The notes under the pieces are model-generated. The model ran no database searches. It was not told the origin of the DNA and saw only the letters and a list, made by a program, of their open reading frames with translations. Made by a program: the position numbers and the translations under genes. Positions 7,904 through 16,908 of a stretch of 64,000 bases of DNA are shown piece by piece (the first letter of the stretch is position 1; the number at the start of each line of letters is the position of its first letter). This stretch comes from Actinoplanes nipponensis (GTDB lineage Bacteria > Actinomycetota > Actinomycetes > Mycobacteriales > Micromonosporaceae). The stretch is taken from NCBI RefSeq assembly GCF_016862275.1, contig NZ_BOMQ01000008.1, forward strand, positions 248,001 through 312,000, read 5' to 3'.

Positions 7904-7931
7904 TTGACTCGCCGAAATCCCGTGGTAACAA
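7904..7931 (+). promoter_or_regulatory. Putative promoter of the GH9 cellulase
   Basis: A TTGACT hexamer (7904-7909) is followed, after a 16-base gap, by TAACAA (7926-7931). The CebR-type operator begins 10 bases downstream, at or just past the expected transcription start. That is a normal arrangement for repression. Confidence 0.45.
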
Positions 7932-7940
7932 TAACGCTCG

Positions 7941-7954
7941 TGGGAGCGCTCCCA
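7941..7954. promoter_or_regulatory. CebR-type operator (TGGGAGCGCTCCCA)
   Basis: A perfect 14-bp palindrome identical to the binding site of CebR, the LacI-family repressor released by cellobiose in actinomycetes, lies 44 bases ahead of the cellulase start codon. It strongly implies induction of the downstream GH9 gene by cello-oligosaccharides. The cebR gene itself is not in this window. Confidence 0.92.
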
Positions 7955-7997
7955 CACTTCGTCCCCCACCGTTCCGCCACGTCCTGGAAGGAACTCC

Positions 7998-10900
7998 GTG
8001 ACTTCATACCTGCGCAGGCGGGCCACCGCGGTGACCGCGGTCACCGCGGCGGCCACGCTGGCGCTGACCTCGTTGACGGTCCAACCGGCGTCGGCCGAAC
8101 CGACCCAGCACATCCCCAACGGCGACTTCACGACGGGTACGACCGGCTGGTGGTCCACCGACAACGCGCCGCTCTCCGCCACCGGCGGGCAGCTCTGCGC
8201 CGAGGTTCCCGCCGGCACCAGCAACGCCTGGGACGTCAGCCTCGGCCACAACGACATCCCGCTCGCGAACGGCGCCGCCTACGAGCTCAGCTTCCGCGCG
8301 CACGCCAGCGCGCCGGTCACCGTCCGGGCCAACGTGCAGCTGAACGAGGCGCCGTACACCGCGGCGCTGTCTCGTGCGGTTGCGCTGACCACCGAGGCGC
8401 AGACCTTCGACTACACCTTCACCTCCAACCTGGACTCGGCCAACGGCACGTTGACGTTCCAGCTCGGCGGGAGCGCCGAGGCGTACACCTTCTGCCTGGA
8501 CGACGTGTCGCTCACCAGTGAGGCCGCCACGCCGCCGGCCGGCCCGGAGCAGCTGGAGAACGGCGACTTCGCCGACGGCACCGCGGGCTGGTACTCCTAC
8601 GGCACCACGGCGACCGGGGTCGACGACGGGCAGCTGTGCGCCACCGTGCCGTCCGGGCTGCCCAACCCCTGGGACGCCGGCATCGGGCAGAACAACGTCA
8701 CGTTGAAGGCGGGCTCCTCGTACACGCTGTCGTTCGACGCCACGGCCACCCCGGGCGCCACCGTGCGGGCCGCCGTCCAGCTCGGCGCCGAGCCGTACAC
8801 GTCGTACCTGAGCCGCGACGTCGCGCTGACCCCCACCCGGCAGCACCTGGAGTACACGCTCACCGCCTCCGAGGACACCACCGCGGGCCAGGTCGCCTTC
8901 CAGGTCGGCGGGGCCGCCGCGGAGTACCGGCTGTGCCTGGACAACGTGTCGTTGATCGGCGGCGAGGAAAAGCCGCCGTACGTGCCGGAGACCGGGCCGC
9001 GCGTCCGGGTCAACCAGGTCGGTTACCTGCCGGACGGGCCCAAGAACGCCACCCTGGTCACCGAGGCCACCGCGGCACTGGACTGGCAGCTCAAGAACGC
9101 CGCCGGTGACGTGGTCAAGTCGGGCCGCAGCACGCCGCGCGGGGTGGACGCCGCGTCGGGCCAGAACGTCCACACCATCGACTTCTCCGCTCACACCACC
9201 GCGGGGACCGGCTACACGCTCGTCGCCGACGGGCAGACCAGCCACCCGTTCGACATCTCCGCCACTGTCTACCAGCAGCTGCGGTCGGACGCCCTGCAGT
9301 TCTTCTCCATCCAGCGCAGCGGCATCGCGATCGACGGCGACCTGTTCGGTGAGCAGTACGCCCGGCCGGCCGGTCACCTGGGCGTGGCCCCGAACAAGGG
9401 CGACACCGACGTGCCGTGCCGCGCCAACACCTGCGACTACCGGCTGGACGTGCGCGGCGGCTGGTACGACGCCGGGGACCACGGCAAGTACGTGGTCAAC
9501 GGCGGTATCGCCGTACAGCAGCTCATGAGCACCTTCGAACGCACCAAGACCGCGGTCACCGCCGCGCACGGGGCCGCGCTGGCCGACAGCACGCTGCGGG
9601 TGCCCGAGCGGGGCAACAAGGTTCCCGACATCCTCGACGAGGCCCGCTGGGAACTCGAGTTCCTGATGCGCATGCAGGTGCCGGCGGGCCAGCCGTTCGC
9701 CGGGATGGCCCACCACAAGGTGCACGACGCCAACTGGACCGGGATTCCGATGCAGCCCCAGGACGACCCCGAGCAGCGCGAGCTGCACCCGCCGTCGACG
9801 GCGGCCACGCTGAACCTGGCGGCCACGGCGGCCCAGTGCGCGCGGTTGTTCGCGCCGTACGACGCGGCCTTCTCGGCCAAGTGCCTCACCGCGGCCCGCA
9901 CCGCGTACGCCGCGGCCAAGGCCAACCCGGCCAAGCCGGCGCAGGACCTGGGCGGCGGTGGCGGCGGCTACGGCGACGACGACGTCTCCGACGAGTTCTA
10001 CTGGGCCGCCGCCGAGCTGTATCTGACCACCGGCGAGGCCGCCTTCCTGACCGACGTGACCGCGTCCCGGCACCACACCGGCGACGTCTTCGCCGCCACC
10101 GGCTTCGGCTGGGGCAGCACCGCGGCGCTGGGCCGGCTCGACCTGGCCACGGTGCCCAGCGCGCTGCCCGCTGCCGACCGGCAGCGGATCCGCCAGTCGG
10201 TGGTCACCGCCGCGGACAGCTACCTGGCGACGCTGACCGCCCAGGCGTACGGGCTGCCGATGCCGGGCGACGCCGGCAGCTACTTCTGGGGCGCCAACAG
10301 CAACATCCTCAACAACGTGCAGGTGCTGGCCACCGCGTTCGACCTGACCGGCGCGGCGAAGTACCGCGACGGAGCGGTGCAGGGCGTCGACTACATCTTC
10401 GGCCGCAACGCGCTGAACCAGTCGTACGTCACCGGCTGGGGCGAGAAGGCGTCGCAGAACCAGCACAGCCGGATCTTCGCCCACCAGAAGGACGCCAAGC
10501 TGCCGCACCCGCCGGCCGGGTCACTGGCCGGCGGCGCGAACGCCGGACTGGACGACCCGTTCGCGAAGGCCCTGCTCACCGGGTGCAAGCCGATGTTCTG
10601 CTACGTCGACGACATCGAGTCGTACGCGACCAACGAGATCGCCATCAACTGGAACTCCGCCCTGGCCTGGGTGGCGTCCTTCCTGGCCGACCAGGGAAAG
10701 GCTGAGTCGGCCCCGGCGGTGTCCTGCCGGGCCGCCTACACCAATTACGGCGACTGGGCGGACAAGACCGGGTTCACCGCGCAACTGGCCGTCACCAACA
10801 CCGGCACCAAGACCATCGACGGCTGGACGGTGCGCTTCGCCTTCCTCGGCGGTCAGCGCCTCCGCGAGGCGTGGTCGACCGAGGCGGCCCAGTCCGGTGC

Positions 10901-11048
10901 CACGGTGACGGCCCGGAACACCACCACGAATCAGCGCATCCAGCCCGGGGCAACGGTGTACTTCGGGTTCAACGCCACCACGCCGGGCGGACCGAACCCG
11001 GCGCCGGAGCTGATCACCCTCAACGGGGCAGCTTGCCACCGGTCCTGA
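7998..11048 (+). CDS. Secreted multidomain GH9 cellulase (CBM4/9-CBM4/9-Ig-GH9-CBM2)
   Basis: This 1016-aa secreted endo- or processive glucanase cleaves beta-1,4-glucan. In order it has a signal peptide (1-33, ending QPASA), two similar CBM4/9 modules (about 36-177 and 182-322; both carry NGDF.(T/D)G..GW(W/Y) and FCLDDVSL or LCLDNVSL endings), a CelD-type Ig domain (333-418, [12 protein letters not shown]), the GH9 catalytic domain (about 422-893) and a C-terminal CBM2 (about 905-1013, C...Y with W residues). GH9 active-site blocks are [13 protein letters not shown] and [21 protein letters not shown]. The GTG at 7998 follows GGAAGGAAC. It is a single-gene unit with promoter, operator and terminator. 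Confidence 0.95.
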   Translation: MTSYLRRRATAVTAVTAAATLALTSLTVQPASAEPTQHIPNGDFTTGTTGWWSTDNAPLSATGGQLCAEVPAGTSNAWDVSLGHNDIPLANGAAYELSFRAHASAPVTVRANVQLNEAPYTAALSRAVALTTEAQTFDYTFTSNLDSANGTLTFQLGGSAEAYTFCLDDVSLTSEAATPPAGPEQLENGDFADGTAGWYSYGTTATGVDDGQLCATVPSGLPNPWDAGIGQNNVTLKAGSSYTLSFDATATPGATVRAAVQLGAEPYTSYLSRDVALTPTRQHLEYTLTASEDTTAGQVAFQVGGAAAEYRLCLDNVSLIGGEEKPPYVPETGPRVRVNQVGYLPDGPKNATLVTEATAALDWQLKNAAGDVVKSGRSTPRGVDAASGQNVHTIDFSAHTTAGTGYTLVADGQTSHPFDISATVYQQLRSDALQFFSIQRSGIAIDGDLFGEQYARPAGHLGVAPNKGDTDVPCRANTCDYRLDVRGGWYDAGDHGKYVVNGGIAVQQLMSTFERTKTAVTAAHGAALADSTLRVPERGNKVPDILDEARWELEFLMRMQVPAGQPFAGMAHHKVHDANWTGIPMQPQDDPEQRELHPPSTAATLNLAATAAQCARLFAPYDAAFSAKCLTAARTAYAAAKANPAKPAQDLGGGGGGYGDDDVSDEFYWAAAELYLTTGEAAFLTDVTASRHHTGDVFAATGFGWGSTAALGRLDLATVPSALPAADRQRIRQSVVTAADSYLATLTAQAYGLPMPGDAGSYFWGANSNILNNVQVLATAFDLTGAAKYRDGAVQGVDYIFGRNALNQSYVTGWGEKASQNQHSRIFAHQKDAKLPHPPAGSLAGGANAGLDDPFAKALLTGCKPMFCYVDDIESYATNEIAINWNSALAWVASFLADQGKAESAPAVSCRAAYTNYGDWADKTGFTAQLAVTNTGTKTIDGWTVRFAFLGGQRLREAWSTEAAQSGATVTARNTTTNQRIQPGATVYFGFNATTPGGPNPAPELITLNGAACHRS

Positions 11049-11054
11049 CCGAGC

Positions 11055-11082
11055 GGCCCGGCCGGCGCCTGCCGGCCGGGCC
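11055..11082 (+). terminator. Hairpin terminator after the cellulase
   Basis: A perfect 12-bp stem (GGCCCGGCCGGC / GCCGGCCGGGCC) with a GCCT loop starts seven bases after the stop codon. No U-tract follows. Confidence 0.75.
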
Positions 11083-11456
11083 TCAGTATTCGTCAGGGTG
11101 GTCGAGGCGGTGGACGAAATCCTTGATCGCTTGGACATGGAGCGGCATGCCGGCCAGATTGCAGCGCATGTTGAGGGACTCGGGAGTGTCGTCCGGACGG
11201 ACTCGGCGTCGACGAGGTGGATGGTCGGCCCGCTGTAGCTGACTCCGGCCGCCCGCACGTGCGCCTGGCTGACGGGCTGAACCATCCCCTTACCGCCGAA
11301 CCGAGGTAACGGCGCCGAGTGAATGTTGAGGATGTGGTAGGGGTATTCATCGAGCAGCGAGCGCCTGGAATCGATCTCCTCAGGACCGCGGCCATCCAGG
11401 TAGGCGCTTGGTATGCCGAGCTTGTCGGCGGAGTCGAAGATCGCGACGTGCGGCCG
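11083..11456 (-). pseudogene. Decayed phosphoribosylglycinamide formyltransferase (purN-like) fragment
   Basis: One minus-strand frame reads KLGIPSAYLDGR, then YPYHILNIHSAPLPRFGGKG, then AAGVSYSGPTIHLVDAE. These are the middle and signature regions of a PurN/formyl-transferase domain (ILNIHP.LLP.F.GKG, G...SG.T.H.VD). After VDAE the frame shifts, and DDTPESLNMRC...FVHRLDHPDEY continues to a stop at 11083 in another frame. The N-terminal nucleotide-binding part, the segment between YLDGR and YHILNIH, and the usual YD.GP.. segment are missing. It therefore carries several deletions plus a frameshift and cannot make the full enzyme. It sits directly against the cellulase terminator, so that hairpin may also have served this gene. 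Confidence 0.7.
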
Positions 11457-11509
11457 GTTGGTGGCCGCATAGCGATCGCCCTGGGGCCGTCGAAGTGCTA
11501 CGAAGGGGC

Positions 11510-12055
11510 GTGCCTGACGCGACGAACTTCGATGCTGCCACGTCACTGGAGACCCCGCGGCTGCTGTTGCGCCGCTGGCGGGACGATGATCTGGACGGGT
11601 TCGCCGCCATCACCGCCCAGCCCGAGGTGATGCGCTACATCCACGACGGCCGCACCCTGGACCGGCCGGCAACCGCGGAACGCCTGGCCAGCTATCAACG
11701 GCACTGGGACGAGCACGGCTTCGGCCTGTACGCGGTGGAGATCAAGGAGACCGGCGAGCTGGCCGGCTTCACCGGGCTGGCCGTACCGGTGTTCCTGCCC
11801 GAGGTCATGCCGGCCGTGGAGATCGGCTGGCGGCTCGGCCGGGCGCACTGGGGCCGGGGTCTGGCCACCGAGGCGGCCCGGGCCGTGGTCGCCCGTACCC
11901 GCGCCCGGCTCGGCCTGCGGCGGCTGGTCAGCATCCACGTCGTCGGCAACGAGGCATCCGCCCGGGTGATGCTCAAACTCGGCATGTCGTTGGACCGCGA
12001 GACAGTGCAGCCGGACACCGGCCGCCGGGTGCGCGTCTACGCCATGGACTTGTGA
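11510..12055 (+). CDS. GNAT-family N-acetyltransferase (RimJ/RimL-like)
   Basis: This 181-aa cytoplasmic acetyltransferase of the Acetyltransf_3 type starts with ETPRLLLRRWRDDDLDGFAAI, which is typical of RimJ/RimL-like enzymes. It has the acetyl-CoA pyrophosphate loop WGRGLATEAARAVV and the later VGNEASARVMLKLGM block (N-x-x-S/A-x-R-V/L-x-x-K-L-G-M). The start is uncertain: GTG at 11510 has GAAGGGG only a few bases upstream, and GTG at 11495 is the alternative. It overlaps nothing and stands alone between the purN remnant and an unknown gene. The substrate cannot be inferred. Confidence 0.85.
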   Translation: MPDATNFDAATSLETPRLLLRRWRDDDLDGFAAITAQPEVMRYIHDGRTLDRPATAERLASYQRHWDEHGFGLYAVEIKETGELAGFTGLAVPVFLPEVMPAVEIGWRLGRAHWGRGLATEAARAVVARTRARLGLRRLVSIHVVGNEASARVMLKLGMSLDRETVQPDTGRRVRVYAMDL

Positions 12056-12375
12056 ACCGCGTCCAGACATCGAGTCCCGTTCGACAGCCTGGCGCGGAAC
12101 GGCGATTGCCCGGCCACGACCAAGGCAACCGGACAGCGCCCACCTACCGGGTCAGACCGAACCGTTCGACGATCTCCGGCAGCCAATCCGGCTCGCCGAA
12201 CCGCAGCCAGAAGTGCACGCCGATGTCGCCCAGGTCGCCCACGCGCCCGCCGCCGGGCTGACCGGGCACTGCGGCCGAGGTGACCGGGAAACCGGACGGA
12301 CGTCGCCAGTTCGTCCACATCGGACCGGTTGTCCGTCGACCGCCTCGATCGGGTCGTATCGTCTCCGGGGTGTGG
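12056..12375. other. Intergenic stretch with a possible gene remnant on the minus strand
   Basis: Minus-strand bases 12144-12255 or so read in one frame as GDLGDIGVHFWLRFGEPDWLPEIVERFGLTR and stop. This looks like real protein, but it is too short to identify and has no credible start. Otherwise the stretch only holds the leader of the gene at 12376. Confidence 0.3.
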
Positions 12376-13476
12376 ATGACCGGCTCGACCCGGAACGACT
12401 TCAATACCTTCCGGCAGACGCTCCCACCGCTCCTGAACGGCGATTACCGCATCTGGCCGCGCTGGCGGACGGATCACCTCGACTACCTGTTCCAACTGAC
12501 CTTCGAAGCGGTGGCCCGGGGCAACTGCGGGGTCGAGGAGCGGCTGCGGGCGCGTTGGGACGACCGCGACGCGACCTTCGCGTTCTACCTGCGCAGCTTC
12601 GCCCACGAAGGCCTGGCCTCCGGCTCGCCACGGGGGGAGATGCTGTCGTTCGCCCTGCCCGGCGTCGAGACCGCCTCGGTCGTGCGTGAGCAGCTGGGCA
12701 ATGCCACGGTTGTGCTGTTCTACAACCCGGCGGGTCTGGCGCTCGCGCGGTTGGCCGTGCCCACGGACGATCACATCCTGGCCATCGCCGCCGACGACAC
12801 CTGGGCCGGAACCGTGCGCCGGCTCCTCGGGCGCGCCGACCTCGTGGTGCTGGCGGCCAGCGTCATGACCGGCGGAGTCAGGACCGAGCTGACCCTGCTC
12901 CGCGAGGCCCACGCCCAGGAACGCACCGTGATCCTGCTGGCCGAGCCGCCGGACAGGATGACGGTGGCCAGCCATGAATGGCTGCACCGCCGACCCCTCG
13001 ACCGCTCCGCGCCGCGGGCCGGGGCCGGCGATTTCGCGGACTTCCCCTGGGTGGTCGACGGGTGGGACGCCCGCGACCCGGCCGCCACCGCCGCCCTGAC
13101 CCCGGCGTGTCAGGGCGCCCTCGATGCCGGCCGGCCGGACCCGGTGGGTGATCCACCGGAGCTGCCGTCGATCACGGTCGACAAGGCGACCGAGGCTCGG
13201 GCGCTGGAGGCGATCGCCCTGGGCGTCCGCGAGGCCGACACCGGCCGGGCCGAACGGGCCGTCCTGCGGTTCACCGCCGCGGTGTACACCGGCTACGAGG
13301 CCTGCTCGATCCCCGCGATGCTCGCCGCCTGCGCCCAGCTGGCGCACTGGTCGGCGGAGCTGGGCGCCCCGCTGGCGAACGACTACCGACAGCTGCACGC
13401 GTTGTTCGCCGTCGGCGCCGAGCACGGCTTCGCCGCCATGGCCGCCCGTTACCAGCGGTGGCTCTCGACGGGCTGA
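12376..13476 (+). CDS. Hypothetical protein, 366 aa
   Basis: I do not recognise this soluble protein. It begins MTGSTRNDFNTFRQTLPPLLNGDYRIWPRWR and has alternating strands and helices in the middle (ATVVLFYNPAGLALARLAV, DLVVLAASVMTGGVRTELTLLREAHAQERTVILL), which suggests a Rossmann-like or TIR-like alpha/beta fold. A helical C-terminal third follows (RAERAVLRFTAAVYTGYEA, AACAQLAHWSAELG). No signal peptide or membrane segment is visible. The ATG at 12376 and a GTG at 12370 are both possible starts, and neither has a good ribosome site. It ends 18 bases from the convergent Nudix gene. Codon use matches the surrounding DNA. Confidence 0.65.
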   Translation: MTGSTRNDFNTFRQTLPPLLNGDYRIWPRWRTDHLDYLFQLTFEAVARGNCGVEERLRARWDDRDATFAFYLRSFAHEGLASGSPRGEMLSFALPGVETASVVREQLGNATVVLFYNPAGLALARLAVPTDDHILAIAADDTWAGTVRRLLGRADLVVLAASVMTGGVRTELTLLREAHAQERTVILLAEPPDRMTVASHEWLHRRPLDRSAPRAGAGDFADFPWVVDGWDARDPAATAALTPACQGALDAGRPDPVGDPPELPSITVDKATEARALEAIALGVREADTGRAERAVLRFTAAVYTGYEACSIPAMLAACAQLAHWSAELGAPLANDYRQLHALFAVGAEHGFAAMAARYQRWLSTG

Positions 13477-13494
13477 CCCACCGGAGCCCGACCG

Positions 13495-13995
13495 CTAGCG
13501 GCGGATTCCCGGCACAGGGCGGCCGTCCTCGAGATAGCGCACCCGTTTGGTCTTCCAGGCGGCGCGCACCCGACGTCGGACCGGTCCGCTGAGCAGGGGC
13601 AGCGCCGTGTCGATCGGGAGGATCCGGCTCTCGGCGATCTCCACCGGCTGGATGACCACCGTGCCCAGGACGGCGTCGTCCAAGACGCCGCAGTCGAAGA
13701 GAAAACGCATGCCGCCCGGACGGCCGGGCCGGGGGCGCAGGAAGTCCACGCACACAAGCCGCCCCGTGGTGACGTCGAGGCCGCACTCCTCCCTGGTTTC
13801 GCGGCGACACGCGTCCCAGGGTGACTCGCCGATCTCCACGATCCCGCCCGGAATCGTCCAACCGCCCTTGTACGTCGGCTTCAGGATGAGCAGTCGGCCC
13901 TTGCGGCCACGCACCAGAGCCCCGGCGGAGGCCGGGATGGTCGGGAGTACGAACGCGGGGAGCTCATCAGCGTTGCCGTCGCTCATGGAGATCAT
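13495..13995 (-). CDS. Nudix hydrolase
   Basis: This 166-aa (or 163-aa from the ATG at 13986) hydrolase cleaves nucleoside diphosphates linked to another moiety. The Nudix box is complete: GGIVEIGESPWDACRRETREECGL matches Gx5Ex7REUxEExGU, near residues 49-72. Upstream is the usual GALVRGRKGRLLILKPTYKGGWTIP strand-loop. The long basic C-terminal tail (RRRVRAAWKTKRVRYLEDG) resembles the RppH/NudF-like actinomycete paralogues that act on many small substrates. It is monocistronic and convergent with the hypothetical gene upstream. The true substrate is unknown. Confidence 0.9.
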   Translation of the reverse strand: MISMSDGNADELPAFVLPTIPASAGALVRGRKGRLLILKPTYKGGWTIPGGIVEIGESPWDACRRETREECGLDVTTGRLVCVDFLRPRPGRPGGMRFLFDCGVLDDAVLGTVVIQPVEIAESRILPIDTALPLLSGPVRRRVRAAWKTKRVRYLEDGRPVPGIRR

Positions 13996-14291
13996 GCTAG
14001 AGCCGCCCCGACCGGATGGACATCACCACTACCCGGGGCGGTACTCGCAGACGGCGGTGGCGTCCTGATCTGGCCTGGCACGACCAGACGGATTCGTGGC
14101 GTGGCGTACCCGGTCCGCCGGACCCGGCGCGGAAGCGTCACTCGCCACCGCGCTCGTGCGGGCCACCGGCCGCCCGCCCGCCGGACCGGCCGCCCGCATC
14201 GATCGCCCTCGACCGTCCATCCCGCCTGACGGGAACGTTCAGCCGCGTGGAGGCGTACTGAGGCGCACCGTCGGTGTGGTGCCGGTCGTGC

Positions 14292-14591
14292 CTACCAGGA
14301 CCAGATCCAGAGCACCCACGGATATGAGCCACCCTCATACGTGCAGTAGGCGTACCCCGGGAACTGGCCGGCCGCGGCACTGCACTCCGGGTAACTCCAA
14401 TAGGCAGCGACCGGGTGCCAGCTGTCCGCACGCGCCACCGTTGCCGGCGCCTTGCCGGCATGGACACCGGCCTGTGCGGTTCCCGCGGCGCCCACGACGA
14501 TGGATGCACCGACCGCCGCGACGGCCGCCAAACGCGCCGACATCGACCGCAGGCGGCCTCCCACCATCCGGGCTGACGACAGTTTCGACAT
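14292..14591 (-). CDS. Small secreted aromatic-rich protein
   Basis: This encodes 99 aa, of which about 42 are a signal peptide (basic start, then AAVAAVGASIVVGAAGTAQA). The mature peptide of roughly 55 residues has two cysteines (YPECSAAAG and YAYCTYEGG, probably a disulfide) and ends in PWVLWIWSW, an unusually Trp-rich tail. The ATG at 14591 has GGAGG upstream. I do not recognise a family; it resembles small secreted actinomycete proteins of unknown role. The neighbour at 14806 is divergent. Confidence 0.65.
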   Translation of the reverse strand: MSKLSSARMVGGRLRSMSARLAAVAAVGASIVVGAAGTAQAGVHAGKAPATVARADSWHPVAAYWSYPECSAAAGQFPGYAYCTYEGGSYPWVLWIWSW

Positions 14592-14805
14592 AGCTCCTCC
14601 CTTCCTTGCTGTCCGATCACTCAATGCTGTGCCGGGCCTGATCCCGATCAACAGGGAGCGGGTCCGGGATTGGTGTGCCCAGGCCGACGTGCTCAGACTT
14701 CCCGGGCCGGATGGGCGCAGGCTCCCTGGGGCCCGGGACCGGTCCCCGCCAACACTGGGCGGCCTGGGGTTGCCGCAGGCGACCTACCGAGCCCAGGAGG
14801 CACCC

Positions 14806-15255
14806 ATGACCGGACCGACCGGAACGACGATGGTGCGCGGCGCCGGTGCGCTGACCGTCGCGGCGGCCTTGACCGCCACGATGGGCGGCTGCTGGTCGAC
14901 CCAGGGTGGGTCCGGTCCGCCCCCGCCACCCACCACCGCGACGATCGTGCTCACCACCTCGTTCGCGTCGGGAGGCGCGGTCAAGTGCACCGCCGGGCCG
15001 CAATGGAGCGCCACGCCGGTCACGGTCCCGCCGAAGGGCGACGGCACGGCCACCGCGGTCAACGTTGTCGACGATCGTCGCGAGTTCTTCCCGAGCGGTG
15101 ACCGTTGCCAGGTGCAGCACACGTTCACGTCCCTGCGGCCCGGCCGCTGGCGGGTCTCCGTGACCTCGGTCGGCGACGGCAGCGGGAGCTGCGAGACGGA
15201 ATTCCCGGCCGGCACCAAGTTCGTCGGGTTCGGCAGCAACTGCCCCGCGCGGTGA
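14806..15255 (+). CDS. Small secreted lipoprotein, hypothetical
   Basis: This 149-aa protein has an N-terminal hydrophobic segment and the lipobox-like ATMGGC, so it is probably lipid-anchored outside the membrane. The mature part is Pro/Thr-rich at first (GPPPPPTTATIVLTTS) and then beta-rich with paired cysteines (VKCTAG, DRCQVQH, GSCETEF, SNCPAR). It looks like a small Ig-like or surface adhesion fold, but I do not recognise the family. The ATG at 14806 has CAGGAGG upstream. It is 35 bases from the next lipoprotein gene and probably co-transcribed with it. Confidence 0.7.
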   Translation: MTGPTGTTMVRGAGALTVAAALTATMGGCWSTQGGSGPPPPPTTATIVLTTSFASGGAVKCTAGPQWSATPVTVPPKGDGTATAVNVVDDRREFFPSGDRCQVQHTFTSLRPGRWRVSVTSVGDGSGSCETEFPAGTKFVGFGSNCPAR

Positions 15256-15290
15256 CGCGTCCGGGCAATCGAAAACCCTCGGAGGGGACC

Positions 15291-16787
15291 ATGACCCACC
15301 ATCTCTCGATCCGGAAACACGCACCCGTCTGGCTGGTCGCCGCGCTGCTGCTGGCGTCGCTGACCGCCTGCCCCGCGGTCGATCAGGCCGCCGACGCACT
15401 GGACAACGCGGTCAGCCTGATCCAGTCCACGCAGAAGACGATTCAGCAGGAGTCCTCGGCCTGGCGCAACGAACTGCCGCAGTTGCAGTCCGACCTGGCG
15501 GCTCAGGCGGCGAAGCTGGAAGGGCAGGGCAACGCGGACGCGCAGCAGCTGGTGACCGACACCGCGAACCAGGTCCGCTCGCTCGCCCAGGACACCATCG
15601 CGCTGGCCGGGCTCACCGCCGAGCAACTGGTCGCCAAGTTCGGCGCCGAGATCCGCTGCAACGTCGACTTCGTCCGGTCCCGCGTCGAGGCAACGCTCGG
15701 TGAACTGGTCAGCCGGATCAAGTTCTGGCAGCAGAAGAAGACCTACCGACCGCCGCCGCAACGGGTCTGCCAGATCACCCCGGACAGCGCGGAACTGCAT
15801 TCGACCGGGCAGAGCGGCGGCTGGTCGATGACCCAACCGCCGGACAAGATCGTCGGGGTCTACGGCTACGACTTCCGGGCCGACGCGTTGCCCACCGTCG
15901 AGCTGCGGAACTCGGCCGGTGTGACCAAGCGCGCTTCGGCCGTCGCGGTCGCCTTCGTGACCCGGTATCAGATCAACCTCAACTTCGGCCCGGAAAGCTT
16001 CGACACGCTCGCCACCGGCGACCAGTACGTCGCCGTGTGGCCCGACAGGACGGTGAACGCGATCACGCTCGCCCTGATCGTTCCGGCCAGCCTGCACATC
16101 GTCAGCGTCGAGATGCCGGCGACCGTCCGGGCCGTCGCGGACTCGGTGCGGCCCGTGGTGACGGTGCTCAACGATGGCGGATCCGACAGCCACGCCTTCC
16201 AGATCACCTGGAGCCCGGGCCCGAACGACCCGCTGAAGACGGTACCGGTGACCAACCTCGGGGCCGGGGAGAAGCAGCGCTACGTGCTGCCTGCCTACAC
16301 CTACCCCAATGCCGGTTCCCGGCCCACCGACATCCAGGTCGGCTCGAGCGACAGCCGGCACAGCGTCATCGACGTCACCCCGTACGCGAACGTGCCGCAC
16401 CAACAGGATGAGCCGATCCGCGGACAGTGGCCCGGCTCCGGCGGCGAACCCGGCTACACCAAGAGCGACTGGGGTCTGGATGCGATCACCCTCGGCAACG
16501 GCTGCGAGATCGACACGTCGCGGGGCGGGGGCAGCTTCACCGTGCAGGACATCGACAAGCCGGGGATCGAGTACCTGATCTCCTACCCGGCGGGCTATGC
16601 CTTCAACTTCGGTGACAACACGATCTGGCGATCGTTCTCGGCGCTGGCGGCGAACTACGACCAGCAGGCGCGGCTGGCCACGCCGGTGGTCACGCTGAAG
16701 GGGCTGGGCAGCCACGGCATCTTCGGCTCACGCGGGCCGGAGCGGTTCAACGGCACGTTCACGGTGTACTCGATGTGTCCGCAGTGA
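15291..16787 (+). CDS. Large lipoprotein, hypothetical
   Basis: This 498-aa protein has a signal peptide ending in the lipobox LTAC (near residues 24-27), so it is an extracellular lipoprotein. Residues about 30-130 are helical and heptad-like (VSLIQSTQKTIQQ, QLQSDLAAQAAKLEGQ), suggesting a coiled coil. The rest is beta-rich, with a segment resembling an Ig-like repeat (VRPVVTVLNDGGSDSHAFQITW). I recognise no catalytic motif. The ATG at 15291 follows CGGAGGGGACC. It pairs with the lipoprotein gene just upstream, and a strong bidirectional terminator follows. Confidence 0.75.
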   Translation: MTHHLSIRKHAPVWLVAALLLASLTACPAVDQAADALDNAVSLIQSTQKTIQQESSAWRNELPQLQSDLAAQAAKLEGQGNADAQQLVTDTANQVRSLAQDTIALAGLTAEQLVAKFGAEIRCNVDFVRSRVEATLGELVSRIKFWQQKKTYRPPPQRVCQITPDSAELHSTGQSGGWSMTQPPDKIVGVYGYDFRADALPTVELRNSAGVTKRASAVAVAFVTRYQINLNFGPESFDTLATGDQYVAVWPDRTVNAITLALIVPASLHIVSVEMPATVRAVADSVRPVVTVLNDGGSDSHAFQITWSPGPNDPLKTVPVTNLGAGEKQRYVLPAYTYPNAGSRPTDIQVGSSDSRHSVIDVTPYANVPHQQDEPIRGQWPGSGGEPGYTKSDWGLDAITLGNGCEIDTSRGGGSFTVQDIDKPGIEYLISYPAGYAFNFGDNTIWRSFSALAANYDQQARLATPVVTLKGLGSHGIFGSRGPERFNGTFTVYSMCPQ

Positions 16788-16800
16788 CCGTGGGCCGGTG

Positions 16801-16848
16801 ACGACGCCGGCCGCCGTCCCCGATCGGGGACGGCGGCCGGCCGGTCGT
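16801..16848. terminator. Very strong bidirectional hairpin between convergent genes
   Basis: Positions 16806-16841 form a perfect 36-bp palindrome with 18-bp arms and no loop. Flanking ACGAC (16801-16805) and GTCGT (16844-16848) extend the pairing past a two-base bulge. It lies between the lipoprotein stop (16787) and the NACHT gene stop (16909, minus). Transcription termination in both directions is the simplest explanation. Confidence 0.8.
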
Positions 16849-16908
16849 AGGGGAGGCCGCCCGGCTGCACCGGGGACCCGGTGAATCCCCGCTTCTTCGT
16901 CCGCACCG

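Noticed and set aside
8004..10508. Long open frame on the minus strand opposite the cellulase gene
   Set aside because: It mirrors the GH9 gene, is rich in Arg, Gly and Val with no fold, and is typical of antisense frames in high-GC DNA.
12144..12404. Minus-strand open frame of 86 codons
   Set aside because: Only the last 30 codons look like protein, and its 5' half overlaps the start of the plus-strand gene. I mention it as a possible remnant rather than a gene.
14784..16715. Long minus-strand open frame across the lipoprotein genes
   Set aside because: The plus strand has two genes with signal peptides, lipoboxes and ribosome sites. The minus frame has no such support.
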